Shown here piece after piece: positions 16,477 through 25,001 of a stretch of 64,000 nt of DNA (positions within the stretch are counted from its first letter, which is position 1; the number at the start of each line of letters is the position of its first letter). The stretch comes from Streptomyces sp. CGMCC 4.7035. Its GTDB lineage: Bacteria > Actinomycetota > Actinomycetes > Streptomycetales > Streptomycetaceae. A program made the position numbers and the translations under genes. Location of the stretch: positions 4,154,001 through 4,218,000 of the forward strand of contig NZ_CP134053.1 in assembly GCF_031583065.1 (NCBI RefSeq). The letters run 5' to 3'. A model generated the notes under the pieces. It was not told where the DNA came from. It worked only from the letters and a program-made list of their open reading frames with translations, and searched no databases.

Positions 16477-17883
16477 TTGAGTCACAAACGCGTACCCAAG
16501 CGCAAGGCCGCGATCGCGGCGGGAAGCGTGGCGGCGCTCGGAGCTGCGGCCCTCTTTCTGCCCAACGCCATGGCGTCCCAGACGGACTCGTCGAACAACG
16601 CCACGGCCAGAACGTTCAAGGCGGACGACGTCTCGGACATAGCCGCGCAGCTGGCCTCCCAGCTGGGTGACGCCTTCGCGGGTTCGTACTACAACGCCGA
16701 CAAGCAGCAGGTCGTCATCAACGTGGTCGGCGACAACAGCAACGTCGTCAACATCATCAAAAAGGCGGGGGCGATCCCCAACCAGGTGCGGAACAGCACC
16801 GCCACGCTCCAGGCCGCCGCCAAGACGCTCAGGACCAGGGCGACGATCGCCGGTACCGCGTGGTCCGTCGACCCCAAGACCAACGAGATCCAGGTCAGCG
16901 CCGACAGCACCGTCAGCGGCACCAAGTGGGACACGCTGGAGTCGACGGTCAAGAGCCTCGGCTCGGGCGTAGCGACCCTGAAGAAGTCCGCGGGCACCTT
17001 CAAGACGTTCGTGTCGGGCGGTGACGCCATCTTCGCCCAGGCCGACGCGGGCGGCGTCCGTTGCTCCCTCGGCTTCAACGTCACCGCGAGCGACGGCAGC
17101 CCCGCCTTCCTGACGGCGGGTCACTGCGGAGTCGCGGCGAAGCAGTGGTCCGACTCCCAGAACGGGCAGCCGATCGCCACCGTCGACCAGGCCACCTTCC
17201 CCGGCGAGGGCGACTTCTCGCTCGTCAAGTACGACGACCCGGGCACCCAGGCCCCCAGCGAGGTCAACGTCGGCAACGGCCAGACGGTCCAGATCAACCA
17301 GGCCGCGGACGCGGTGGTGGGCCAGCAGGTCTTCCGGATGGGCAGCACGACCGGTCTGCACGACGGCACCGTCACCGGCCTCGACGCCACCGTCAACTTC
17401 CAGAGCGAGACCGACCCGGGCGGTGTCGACACCGTCACCGGCCTCATCCAGACCAACGTCTGCGCCGAGGCGGGGGACAGCGGCGGCTCCCTGTTCACCC
17501 AGGACGGCAGCGCGGTCGGCCTGACGTCGGGCGGCAGCGGCGACTGCACCGCCGGCGGCGAGACCTTCTTCCAGCCGGTGACCACCGCACTCCAGGCGAC
17601 CGGTGCGACGCTCGGCGCGGGCGGCGCGGCGGGCGCCGGCGACCAGGGCGGTGCCGCTGACCAGAGCGCCGGCCCGGGTGACGAGGGCGCCGGCGCCGGC
17701 GACCAGAGCGGTGCGGGCGACCAGGGCGGTGCCGCTGACCAGAGCGCCGGCACCGGTGACGAGAGCGGCGCCGGTGACCAGGCGGGCGGCGCGGCCGACC
17801 AGTCCGGCAGCGCCCACGACCAGTCCGGGCAGTCGGACCACAGCGGTGCCGGCGACGGCTCCGGACTGGAGTCGAGCCACTGA
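16477..17883 (+). CDS. Secreted S1-family serine protease (streptogrisin/alpha-lytic type) with repetitive C-terminal tail
   Basis: A 468-residue pre-pro-protease. A signal peptide (about 1-34, cleavage near AMAS) is followed by a long propeptide (about 35-190) of the alpha-lytic/streptogrisin kind that assists folding. The chymotrypsin-like domain (about 191-375) carries the full triad: His216 in LTAGHCG, Asp246 in GEGDFSLV and Ser335 in GDSGGSLF. Paired cysteines lie around His and Ser. Residues from about 383 to the end are a low-complexity Gly/Asp/Gln/Ala/Ser tail with repeats of the type GDQGGAADQSAG. The start is TTG 16477, supported by AGGAGG eight bases upstream. A strong hairpin follows. 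It probably acts as an extracellular protease; the tail may hold it in the wall or matrix. Confidence 0.93.
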   Translation: MSHKRVPKRKAAIAAGSVAALGAAALFLPNAMASQTDSSNNATARTFKADDVSDIAAQLASQLGDAFAGSYYNADKQQVVINVVGDNSNVVNIIKKAGAIPNQVRNSTATLQAAAKTLRTRATIAGTAWSVDPKTNEIQVSADSTVSGTKWDTLESTVKSLGSGVATLKKSAGTFKTFVSGGDAIFAQADAGGVRCSLGFNVTASDGSPAFLTAGHCGVAAKQWSDSQNGQPIATVDQATFPGEGDFSLVKYDDPGTQAPSEVNVGNGQTVQINQAADAVVGQQVFRMGSTTGLHDGTVTGLDATVNFQSETDPGGVDTVTGLIQTNVCAEAGDSGGSLFTQDGSAVGLTSGGSGDCTAGGETFFQPVTTALQATGATLGAGGAAGAGDQGGAADQSAGPGDEGAGAGDQSGAGDQGGAADQSAGTGDESGAGDQAGGAADQSGSAHDQSGQSDHSGAGDGSGLESSH

Positions 17884-17918
17884 CCGGGACACGCTAGCGG
17901 TTCACCCGGGCAGTGAAA

Positions 17919-17950
17919 CGGTCCGGCCCTCCGGCGGGAGGGCCGGACCG
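17919..17950 (+). terminator. Hairpin terminator of the S1 protease gene
   Basis: A perfect 13-bp stem, CGGTCCGGCCCTC (17919-17931) with GAGGGCCGGACCG (17938-17950), around a 6-base loop. It lies 36 bases after the protease stop and also faces the 3' end of the convergent phosphatase gene, so it may act in both directions. Confidence 0.75.
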
Positions 17951-18064
17951 CTCCGCGTGCGCTTCCGTACGCCTCGAACGGACGACGCCCGACACATCTC
18001 AAGCGGGCGCTCGGCATGCCTCATGCGGGCGCTACGCACGATTCGGCCGACCGCTCCACACGCC

Positions 18065-20209
18065 TCAGTCGGACGTTCGCGCTCGCAAAAGAAGCAACGC
18101 CACGTCGTCCAGTCGCTCCTCGTCCCGCGCCGTGTCCCGCACCAGCCGGTCGGCCAGCGCCTCCAGCGATTCGCCGCCGCCCTGCGAGAACCGCTCGCCC
18201 AGCTCCGCCAGCGCGTCCTCGATGTCCACCCCTGGGGACTCGATCAGCCCGTCGGTGTAGAGCGCGAGCACCGAACCCGGCGCCAGCGCGAACTCGGTCG
18301 TCGGATACCGGGCGGGCCCCTCGATCCCCAGCAGCGGCCCTCCGGCCAGATCGAGCACCCGTACCCGCCCGTCCGGTCTGCGCAGCAGCGGCGGCGGATG
18401 CCCCGCCCGCGCCATGACCACCCGCCCCCGCTCGGGGTCCAGCCGCAGATACACACAGCTCGCGAACAGTTCGGCCCCCAGGTCGATCAGCAGCCGGTTC
18501 GTGCTGCGCATCACCTCGGACGGCGACTGCCCGACGGTCGTGTACGCCCGTACGGCCGTACGGATCTGCCCCATCAGTCCCGCCGCCGTCACGTTGTGCC
18601 CCTGCACGTCCCCGATCACGGCGGCCGCCCCCGCTCCGGTGGGCACCAGGTCGTAGAAGTCGCCCCCGATCTCCATCCCCTGCGTGGCGGGCAGATAGCG
18701 GGCGGCCGCCTCGATGCCCGGCAGCGACGGCAACGAGTCCGGCAGCAGCGCGGCCTGCAGCCCGTGCGCCAGCTGGTTCTTGGCGTCGTAGAGCAGGGCC
18801 CGCTCCAGTGCCTGCGCGATCAGCCCGCTGAGGCTGGTCAGCACGGCCCGCTCGTCGGCCGGGAACGCATGCGGTTCGGTGAACGCGAGAACACATGTGC
18901 CCACCGGCCGCCCCGAGGCGATCAGCGGCAGATACGCCCACGCGGCCATCCCGTCCGGCGTGGCCTGCCGTATCGGGTACAGGTGCTCGAGCTGCTGTCG
19001 CGAGTCGAAGAACGCGGGCACCCCGGTGCTCAGCACGTGGGCTCCCGGAATCGGCGCGGTCAGCGGCGCGCCGTGCCAGCGCTCCACGACGGACGGGTCC
19101 GGATAACCGCGGTGCCCGAGCACATGCAGCCGGCCGCCGTGCGAGCCGAGGATCACCAGGGCCCTGCTGCCGACGGCGGGCGCGATCTCGTCGGCGACCA
19201 GCTGCACCACGTCCTGTACCCCCACCGCCTCGGTGAGCGCGCTGGCCAGGCTCAGCACGTGCGAGATCGTCACCAGCCGCCTGCCGCCCTCGGCCGGCCG
19301 GGGCCCGGTGCGGCTCATGTCGGAGACCGCGCGGGCCCGGGCGATGCGGAGACTCAGCCCGTTGGTGCTCGGGTAGAGACGGAAGGAGAGCCAGTCGCCG
19401 GGCGGCCGCAACGCCACGAACGACGTCACATGCTGGCTGATCAGCGCGGCCCGGTACTGGTCCTCGTACATCGGATCGTTCAGCCATGGCACCGCGGCCC
19501 ACAGCTGGGTGCCGAGCAGGGTGCCGGCCGGAACGCCGAGCATCTCGGCCGCGGCCGGATTCGCGTAGCTGATCCGCCCGTGCATGTCGAGCGCGCACAG
19601 CCCGTACGGAAGCCGTGCCACCATCCGGGCCGCCTCCATCCAGCCGACCGTGCCCGCCGCGGCCGTCAGCGGCAGGGCGGCGAGCAGATCGGGCTCGGGA
19701 CCCACCGGGCGGTTCTCGGCCGCGGCCCGCTCCAGACGCTGCGCGAGCCGTTCACAGGCCGCCATCAGATGGCCCCGCGCACGGTCGGACAGTTCGGGCT
19801 GATGGGAACCGGGCCAGGTCACGAACACCGCGCCGTACCGGGTATCCGGTGTGGCCACGGGCATCGCGGCCAGGGCGAACGGATACGGCAGCACCACCGC
19901 GATCCGTGGATAGCGTTTCGCCATCTCCTCCTCGCCGCTCACCCAGACGAGCCGCCGCTCGCGCAGCGCCTCCGCGACGGGTAGCGGCGTGCCGAGCCCG
20001 ATCCGTTCCCAGGGGGCGGCGAACGCGCGGGGCAGCCCCGCCATGACCGCCATCTCCAGGACCGGCTCGTCGTGCGCCAGCAGATACACCGCCCCGGAAT
20101 GCGCGTGGACGTCGTCCAGCATGGCCGCCAGCGTCAGCGACAGCATCGGACGCCGCACCGGCACTGTGGCGGCGGGCGGCTCCCGGGTGGGCGTCTGCCA
20201 GTCGGACAC
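18065..20209 (-). CDS. PP2C/SpoIIE-type serine phosphatase with GAF and PAS sensor domains
   Basis: A 714-residue multidomain protein. An N-terminal GAF-like region (about 25-165) and a PAS domain (about 205-290, YGLCALDMHGRISYANPAAA) come first. A second GAF (about 315-460) and a C-terminal SpoIIE phosphatase domain (about 490-710) follow. Metal-binding motifs are present: GGDFYDLV, IGDVQGHN, YTDGLIE and LDDVALLLL. Such proteins dephosphorylate anti-anti-sigma factors in response to signals bound by the sensor domains. The start is GTG 20209 with AGGAGG upstream. It is divergent from a paralogue at 20457. There is no ATP-binding anti-sigma domain, unlike the neighbour. Confidence 0.9.
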   Translation of the reverse strand: MSDWQTPTREPPAATVPVRRPMLSLTLAAMLDDVHAHSGAVYLLAHDEPVLEMAVMAGLPRAFAAPWERIGLGTPLPVAEALRERRLVWVSGEEEMAKRYPRIAVVLPYPFALAAMPVATPDTRYGAVFVTWPGSHQPELSDRARGHLMAACERLAQRLERAAAENRPVGPEPDLLAALPLTAAAGTVGWMEAARMVARLPYGLCALDMHGRISYANPAAAEMLGVPAGTLLGTQLWAAVPWLNDPMYEDQYRAALISQHVTSFVALRPPGDWLSFRLYPSTNGLSLRIARARAVSDMSRTGPRPAEGGRRLVTISHVLSLASALTEAVGVQDVVQLVADEIAPAVGSRALVILGSHGGRLHVLGHRGYPDPSVVERWHGAPLTAPIPGAHVLSTGVPAFFDSRQQLEHLYPIRQATPDGMAAWAYLPLIASGRPVGTCVLAFTEPHAFPADERAVLTSLSGLIAQALERALLYDAKNQLAHGLQAALLPDSLPSLPGIEAAARYLPATQGMEIGGDFYDLVPTGAGAAAVIGDVQGHNVTAAGLMGQIRTAVRAYTTVGQSPSEVMRSTNRLLIDLGAELFASCVYLRLDPERGRVVMARAGHPPPLLRRPDGRVRVLDLAGGPLLGIEGPARYPTTEFALAPGSVLALYTDGLIESPGVDIEDALAELGERFSQGGGESLEALADRLVRDTARDEERLDDVALLLLRARTSD

Positions 20210-20456
20210 GCGACCACCTCCTCGCACGGCCGCGCGACGGGTCCCCCACGGATCAAGGCTCCCTCCTGACGGGGCGTCGCGCACGGCGAGCGCGGGAGTT
20301 CCGGCGTATCGGTCCACCGTGCTCCCGGACCGTCACCCTTCGTCGTCGGAGGGAGGGCAGGAATGCCCTGTCACTCCCAGAAGCACAAGGGCGGCGCCGG
20401 ACCTCCACATGGTCACAGGGGCTGCGCGAGCGTCCTGGAAGCGCTGTAATGACAGG

Positions 20457-22910
20457 GTGGGCAGTGAGGGCGCTGCGGGACGCAGAACGAGAACCCTACG
20501 TGCGGAACTTGCCCTCAAGACGCTCACCGAGGACCTCGACCCGCGGGAGCGCCTGCGCCGCGTGCTCGAACAGGCGCTCGTTTTCGCGGGGGCGACCCTG
20601 GCCGCCGTCTACACCCCGGACGAGGCGGGTGGCCAGCTGCGCGTCACCGAGTCGGTCGGCGTACCGAGGGCGCTGTACGGGCTGCGCGACACCTATCCCC
20701 TTGCCGACGGCGGCCCCGCGGCGGACGTGTACCGCTCCGGGCAGCCTCTGTGGCTCGCCGCGGAGGACCTGGGCCGGTGCGTCGATGCCCGCCGCCTGCC
20801 CGTCAGGGACTTCTCGCTGGCCGTCCTGCCACTGCGTGACGGCGGTGCTCTGGCGGCCGTCAGCGACAGCCCGGACGGCTTCGACGCCGAGGAACGCGAG
20901 TGCCTCCAGATGCTCGCCGAGGCCGTCGTCGGCCCCACGCGCGCCTCCGCAACACCCAGTGAGCCGACCGGCAGTTCCTTCAGCCTGGCCATGGACAGTG
21001 GCCGGGTCGAGGTCGACGACGAGATGCTGGAGCTGTTCGAGATCGACCCGCAGGATTTCGACGGCAGGGTCGAGACCCTGCTCGCCCGGACCGTGCCGGA
21101 GGACCTGCCCGCCCTGATGTCCGTGGTCGAAGCCGACCACATGTCCATCGGCGACCGGGAGCTGGAGTTCCGCATCCTCCAGCCCTCCGGTGAGCCGAGG
21201 TGGCTGCGGCTGCGCGGGCGCCTGCTCCCTGCGGGCGAGGGACGCCCGGACCTGCTCGTCGGCACGGTCGCCGACGCCTCGAAGCTGCGCCCCGCCGTCA
21301 GCGACGTCACCCGCATCCAGCGGCTCGCCGCGGCCCTCGCCACCGCGGGCACCGTCCGTGACGTGAGCCGGGCCGTGGTCGCCGCCCTGCGCAAGCCGCT
21401 GCAGGCCGACCGCGTCGCCCTCGCCGAGCTGGAGTCCGACCGGCTCGTCGTCACCGTCCTGGACCCGCCCGAACCCGAGGCCTGGCCCGAGCTGTGGCGC
21501 ACGGAGTGGCGCTCGGAGTGGCCCGACGCTCCTGTGCGCGCCATGCCGACCCTAGCCACCGCGCTCCGGGAGGGGCGCGCCCAGATCTGGCCCGCCGGCA
21601 CTGCGCTGGAGCCCGCGCTCGCGGAGGTCGGCCCCGGCGGTCTGGCCGTGCTGCCGCTGTCGGCCAGTGGGGGCCTGGCCGGCGCCTGCCTGGTCGGCTG
21701 GAACGACCCCCATGACTTCGCCCCCGACGAACGCGCCCTGCTCACCGCCGTGGCGGGCCTTGCCGGACAGGCGCTGCTGCGCGCCCACTCGTTCGACGCC
21801 GAGCACGAGCTGATCGGCATGCTCCAGCGCGCCCTCCTGCCGCGTCGCTTGCCGCGGCTGCCGGGCGCGGTCGCCGTGGCCCGCTATCTGCCCACCACCG
21901 CGGGCCTGGAGCTCGGCGGCGACTGGTACGACGTGATCCCGCTGCCGGACAACCACGTCGCCCTCGTCATCGGCGACGTCCAGGGCCACAGCGCCGGCGC
22001 CGCCACCCTGATGGGCCAGCTGCGCACGGCCCTGCGCGCGTACGCCGTCGAGGGGCACCCGCCGGACGTCGTCGTCTCGCGTGCCAACCGGCTCCTGTTG
22101 GACATGGAGTCCGACCTCTTCGCGACCTGCTGCTATGTCGACGTCGACATGGAGGAGGGCACCGCCTGGTACGTCCGCGCCGGACACCTCCCGCCCGTGC
22201 TGCGGCATCCGGACGGCACCACGGAGATCGTCGAGTCCGAGGGCGGACCACCCCTCGGCGTCATCACCCAGGCCGACTTCCCGGTGAGCCCGTTGCGGTT
22301 GCAGCCCGGCACGCTGGTCGCCCTGACCACGGACGGCCTGGTCGAGTCAGCCGAGCTCGACCTCGAGGACGGTCTCGAACGGCTGGCCGACCAACTGTCC
22401 GCCGCCGACCCCGGGCACCTCGGGCTCGTCGCGGACGCCGTGCTCACCGAGGCCAACCGCAGCGACGACGTGGCCCTGCTGCTCGTGCGCTACGACGGCA
22501 TGGCGGTGCGCCCGCTGCGCGAGAGCTGGACGGTGTGGCGCGTACCCGAGGCGGTCCGGCACGCCCGCCGCTTCACCCGGCGCACGATGCGGGCCTGGGG
22601 GGTGACGGAGGACCTCGACACGGTGCAGCTCGTCGTCTCCGAACTCGTCACCAACGCCCTCGTCCACACCGACGGCCAGGTCCGTCTCGACCTCACCCTC
22701 ATCAACCACCGGTTGCGCATCGCGGTCGCCGACTCCTCACCGCGTACGCCGGTCAAGCCGACGAGCATCGGCTGGGAGGCGACGGGCGGCCGCGGCATCC
22801 TCCTCGTCGAGGCAGTGTCGGCCGGGTGGGGGACGCTCCCGGTCAGCGGCGGCAAGCAGGTGTGGGCGGACGTCGCGCTGGAGCACTCGCCGCTCACGGC
22901 GGGCACGTGA
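20457..22910 (+). CDS. SpoIIE-type phosphatase with GAF/PAS domains and C-terminal anti-sigma kinase-like domain
   Basis: About 817 residues. A GAF domain (about 15-160) is followed by a PAS-like segment (about 175-275) and another GAF (about 285-440). The SpoIIE phosphatase domain (about 460-675) has GGDWYDVI, IGDVQGHS, TTDGLVE and SDDVALLLV. The C-terminal RsbW-type ATPase domain (about 690-810) has VSELVTNALVHT and GGRGILLV. The protein therefore combines both halves of a partner-switching module: phosphatase toward an anti-anti-sigma factor and kinase/anti-sigma activity. GTG 20457 is chosen because it begins the conserved region after a large intergenic space, but its ribosome site is weak and the start is uncertain. 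No sigma factor gene is adjacent. Confidence 0.87.
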   Translation: MGSEGAAGRRTRTLRAELALKTLTEDLDPRERLRRVLEQALVFAGATLAAVYTPDEAGGQLRVTESVGVPRALYGLRDTYPLADGGPAADVYRSGQPLWLAAEDLGRCVDARRLPVRDFSLAVLPLRDGGALAAVSDSPDGFDAEERECLQMLAEAVVGPTRASATPSEPTGSSFSLAMDSGRVEVDDEMLELFEIDPQDFDGRVETLLARTVPEDLPALMSVVEADHMSIGDRELEFRILQPSGEPRWLRLRGRLLPAGEGRPDLLVGTVADASKLRPAVSDVTRIQRLAAALATAGTVRDVSRAVVAALRKPLQADRVALAELESDRLVVTVLDPPEPEAWPELWRTEWRSEWPDAPVRAMPTLATALREGRAQIWPAGTALEPALAEVGPGGLAVLPLSASGGLAGACLVGWNDPHDFAPDERALLTAVAGLAGQALLRAHSFDAEHELIGMLQRALLPRRLPRLPGAVAVARYLPTTAGLELGGDWYDVIPLPDNHVALVIGDVQGHSAGAATLMGQLRTALRAYAVEGHPPDVVVSRANRLLLDMESDLFATCCYVDVDMEEGTAWYVRAGHLPPVLRHPDGTTEIVESEGGPPLGVITQADFPVSPLRLQPGTLVALTTDGLVESAELDLEDGLERLADQLSAADPGHLGLVADAVLTEANRSDDVALLLVRYDGMAVRPLRESWTVWRVPEAVRHARRFTRRTMRAWGVTEDLDTVQLVVSELVTNALVHTDGQVRLDLTLINHRLRIAVADSSPRTPVKPTSIGWEATGGRGILLVEAVSAGWGTLPVSGGKQVWADVALEHSPLTAGT

Positions 22911-22945
22911 CGCCGGGTTCCCCGCCGCCATGACACCCTGACGTC

Positions 22946-23461
22946 GTGCGCCTGCTCCTGATGTCCGACACCCACCTGCCCAAGCGCGCCAGGGAACTGC
23001 CCGCCCCGCTGCTCGCCGAACTCCCGCGTGCCGATGTCGTGGTGCACGCCGGTGACTGGGTGGACGTCGCCACGCTCGACCTGCTGGAGAGCCGGTCCGT
23101 GCGGCTGATCGGCGTGTACGGCAACAACGACGGGCCGGCCCTGCGGGCCCGGCTCCCCGAGGTGGCCCGGGCCGACCTCGACGGCCTGCGCCTCGGCGTG
23201 GTCCACGAGACCGGCGCCGCCCAGGGCCGCGAACGCCGCTGCGCCGAGCGCTTCCCCGATCTCGATGTGCTGGTCTTCGGGCACAGCCACATCCCCTGGG
23301 ACACGACGACCGACACCGGCCTGCGCCTGCTCAACCCGGGCTCCCCGACGGACCGCCGCCGCCAGCCCCACTGCACCTACATGACCGCGACCGTGACGGA
23401 CGGCGCGCTGACGGACGTGGCACTGCACCGTCTGCCCGCCCGCACCGGCCGACCGGCCTGA
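22946..23461 (+). CDS. YfcE/MJ0936-type metallophosphoesterase
   Basis: A 171-residue calcineurin-like phosphoesterase. All metal-site motifs are present: LMSDTHLP near the N-terminus, HAGDWVD, YGNND, GVVHE and FGHSHIPW. Length and order match the small YfcE/MJ0936 group, which hydrolyses phosphodiesters; the natural substrate is unknown. The start is GTG 22946, 35 bases after the phosphatase stop, so the two may be co-transcribed. It converges on the XdhC-like gene with no obvious terminator in the 43-base gap. Confidence 0.9.
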   Translation: MRLLLMSDTHLPKRARELPAPLLAELPRADVVVHAGDWVDVATLDLLESRSVRLIGVYGNNDGPALRARLPEVARADLDGLRLGVVHETGAAQGRERRCAERFPDLDVLVFGHSHIPWDTTTDTGLRLLNPGSPTDRRRQPHCTYMTATVTDGALTDVALHRLPARTGRPA

Positions 23462-23504
23462 ACCGCTCGGACGCGCCCGCACCCGTGTATCCCTTCGTTC
23501 CTCC

Positions 23505-24617
23505 TCATGACGTTGCCGGGCCGGTCGGATGGATCGCCCCCGCCGTCGCTGTCAGCGGCGCCCCGCTGCCGCCCCACCGCAGCGACACGATCTCGGCGGC
23601 GACGGAGACCGCCACCTCCTCGGGCGTGCGCGCCCCGAGATCCAGACCGATCGGCGAGCGCAGCCGGGCGAGTTCGGCCCGGGAAAGACCGGCCTCGGTC
23701 AGCCGCTTCATGCGGTCGTCGTGGGTGCGGCGGCTGCCCATCGCCCCGATGTATGCGGCCGGCCGGCGCAGCGCCTCCTGAAGCAGGGGTACGTCGAACT
23801 TCGGGTCGTGGGTGAGCACGCAGATCACCGTGCGGTCGTCGGTGGCCGTGCCCCGCAGATAGCGGTGCGGCCAGTCCACGACGACCTCCGCGCCCCCGGG
23901 AAAGCGCTTCGGAGTGGCGAAGACCGGGCGGGCGTCGCACACCGTGACCCGGTAGCCGAGGAAGGCGCCGATGCGGGCGACCGCGGCCGCGTAGTCGATG
24001 GCGCCGAACACGAGCATCCGCGGCGGCGGCGCGAAGGAGTGCAGGAAGACGGTGACGTCGTCCTCACGCCGCTCGCCGTGCGGGCCGTAGTGCCGCTGCC
24101 CCGTGGCTCCCAGCGCGAGTTCGCCCCGGGCATCGGCGGTGACCGCCACGTCCAGCCCCGTCGACCCCAGCGACCCCGACACCTCCTCGGGCCACACGGC
24201 GAGAGCGGCCCCACGCGGCGCGGGACCGTCGATCACGGTCGCCACGGTCACCGGGTGCCCGGCGGTCACCGAATCGGCCACCGCCCCGAACGAGGTGTCC
24301 TCCTCCGGCGTCACCCGCCGCACCAGCAGCGTGATCTCGCCACCGCAGGTGAGCCCCACGGCGAACGCGTCCTCGTCGCTGTAGCCGAAGGTCTCCAGGC
24401 GGGCCTCGCCCGACTCCACGACCTCCTGGGCCAGTTCGAACACCGCGCCCTCGACACAGCCGCCGGAGACGCTGCCCACCACCTCGTCGCCGGGACCGAC
24501 GGCCATCGCCGCCCCCGGCCCACGCGGCGCGCTGCGGCTCACGCCGACGACCGTGGCGAGTCCGAACGGGGATCCCGCCGCGTACCACCGGCGCAGCGCC
24601 GGGATGATCTCACGCAT
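23505..24617 (-). CDS. XdhC/CoxF family protein (molybdenum hydroxylase maturation-type)
   Basis: About 370 residues. The N-terminal XdhC/CoxI segment contains SRSAPRGPGAAMAV and VGSVSGGCVEGAVF, which define the family. The C-terminal Rossmann-like domain contains MLVFGAIDYAAAVARIGAFLG. Family members help insert or sulfurate the molybdenum cofactor of xanthine-dehydrogenase-type enzymes. No xdh structural genes lie within the window, so the client is elsewhere or the role differs. ATG 24617 is preferred over GTG 24620 because GGGAG lies six bases before it. Confidence 0.88.
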   Translation of the reverse strand: MREIIPALRRWYAAGSPFGLATVVGVSRSAPRGPGAAMAVGPGDEVVGSVSGGCVEGAVFELAQEVVESGEARLETFGYSDEDAFAVGLTCGGEITLLVRRVTPEEDTSFGAVADSVTAGHPVTVATVIDGPAPRGAALAVWPEEVSGSLGSTGLDVAVTADARGELALGATGQRHYGPHGERREDDVTVFLHSFAPPPRMLVFGAIDYAAAVARIGAFLGYRVTVCDARPVFATPKRFPGGAEVVVDWPHRYLRGTATDDRTVICVLTHDPKFDVPLLQEALRRPAAYIGAMGSRRTHDDRMKRLTEAGLSRAELARLRSPIGLDLGARTPEEVAVSVAAEIVSLRWGGSGAPLTATAGAIHPTGPATS

Positions 24618-25001
24618 CACGCGCTCCCTCGCTCACGCCCCAGCTCCTCTCACCGCCGCAGCCGGCCACTGTGGCGCGGCCGGGCTGTGCCCCAAACGGC
24701 GAACGCGTCCACGCTCGGCACAGCCGCCGCCCTGCGTGCGGCCAGGAGCGCACAGTCGGGGCGCGCCTGACCCGCACCGGCCCGGTCACATGACCTACCG
24801 GTGCGTCGGCCGGTGCGGAAGGCGCGCCCGGCCCGCGAGCAGGCGCGATCACCGCGGTGACGTGCGTCACTCTATGGCCGAGCGCCGGGGGCGGCGAGCG
24901 GCGCGACGTGGGGTGACGGCCGATCCACGGGGCGAAAGTTCCCTCGTGGCGCCATGGAGTCTCCCGGGGTGTTGACGGGCCCCCCGAATCGCCTGATTGT
25001 A
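24618..25001. other. Divergent intergenic region between XdhC-like and GH5 genes
   Basis: 384 bases with no convincing coding sequence. It holds a Crp-like site at 24857-24870. A possible promoter for the GH5 gene follows: TTGACG at 24972-24977 and GATTGT at 24995-25000, 17 bases apart. That promoter would start transcription at or just before the ATG at 25008. Confidence 0.45.
24857..24870. promoter_or_regulatory. Crp-like palindrome GTGACG-TG-CGTCAC
   Basis: A perfect palindrome with 6-base arms. It fits the S. coelicolor Crp consensus GTG-N6-GNCAC as I remember it. It lies about 145 bases upstream of the secreted GH5 gene and 240 bases upstream of the XdhC-like gene. Function is inferred from pattern only. 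Confidence 0.4.

Noticed and set aside
24610..24870. An 86-codon minus-strand frame upstream of the XdhC-like gene
   Set aside because: Its composition is shadow-like, no domain is recognisable, and it spans the probable divergent promoter region.
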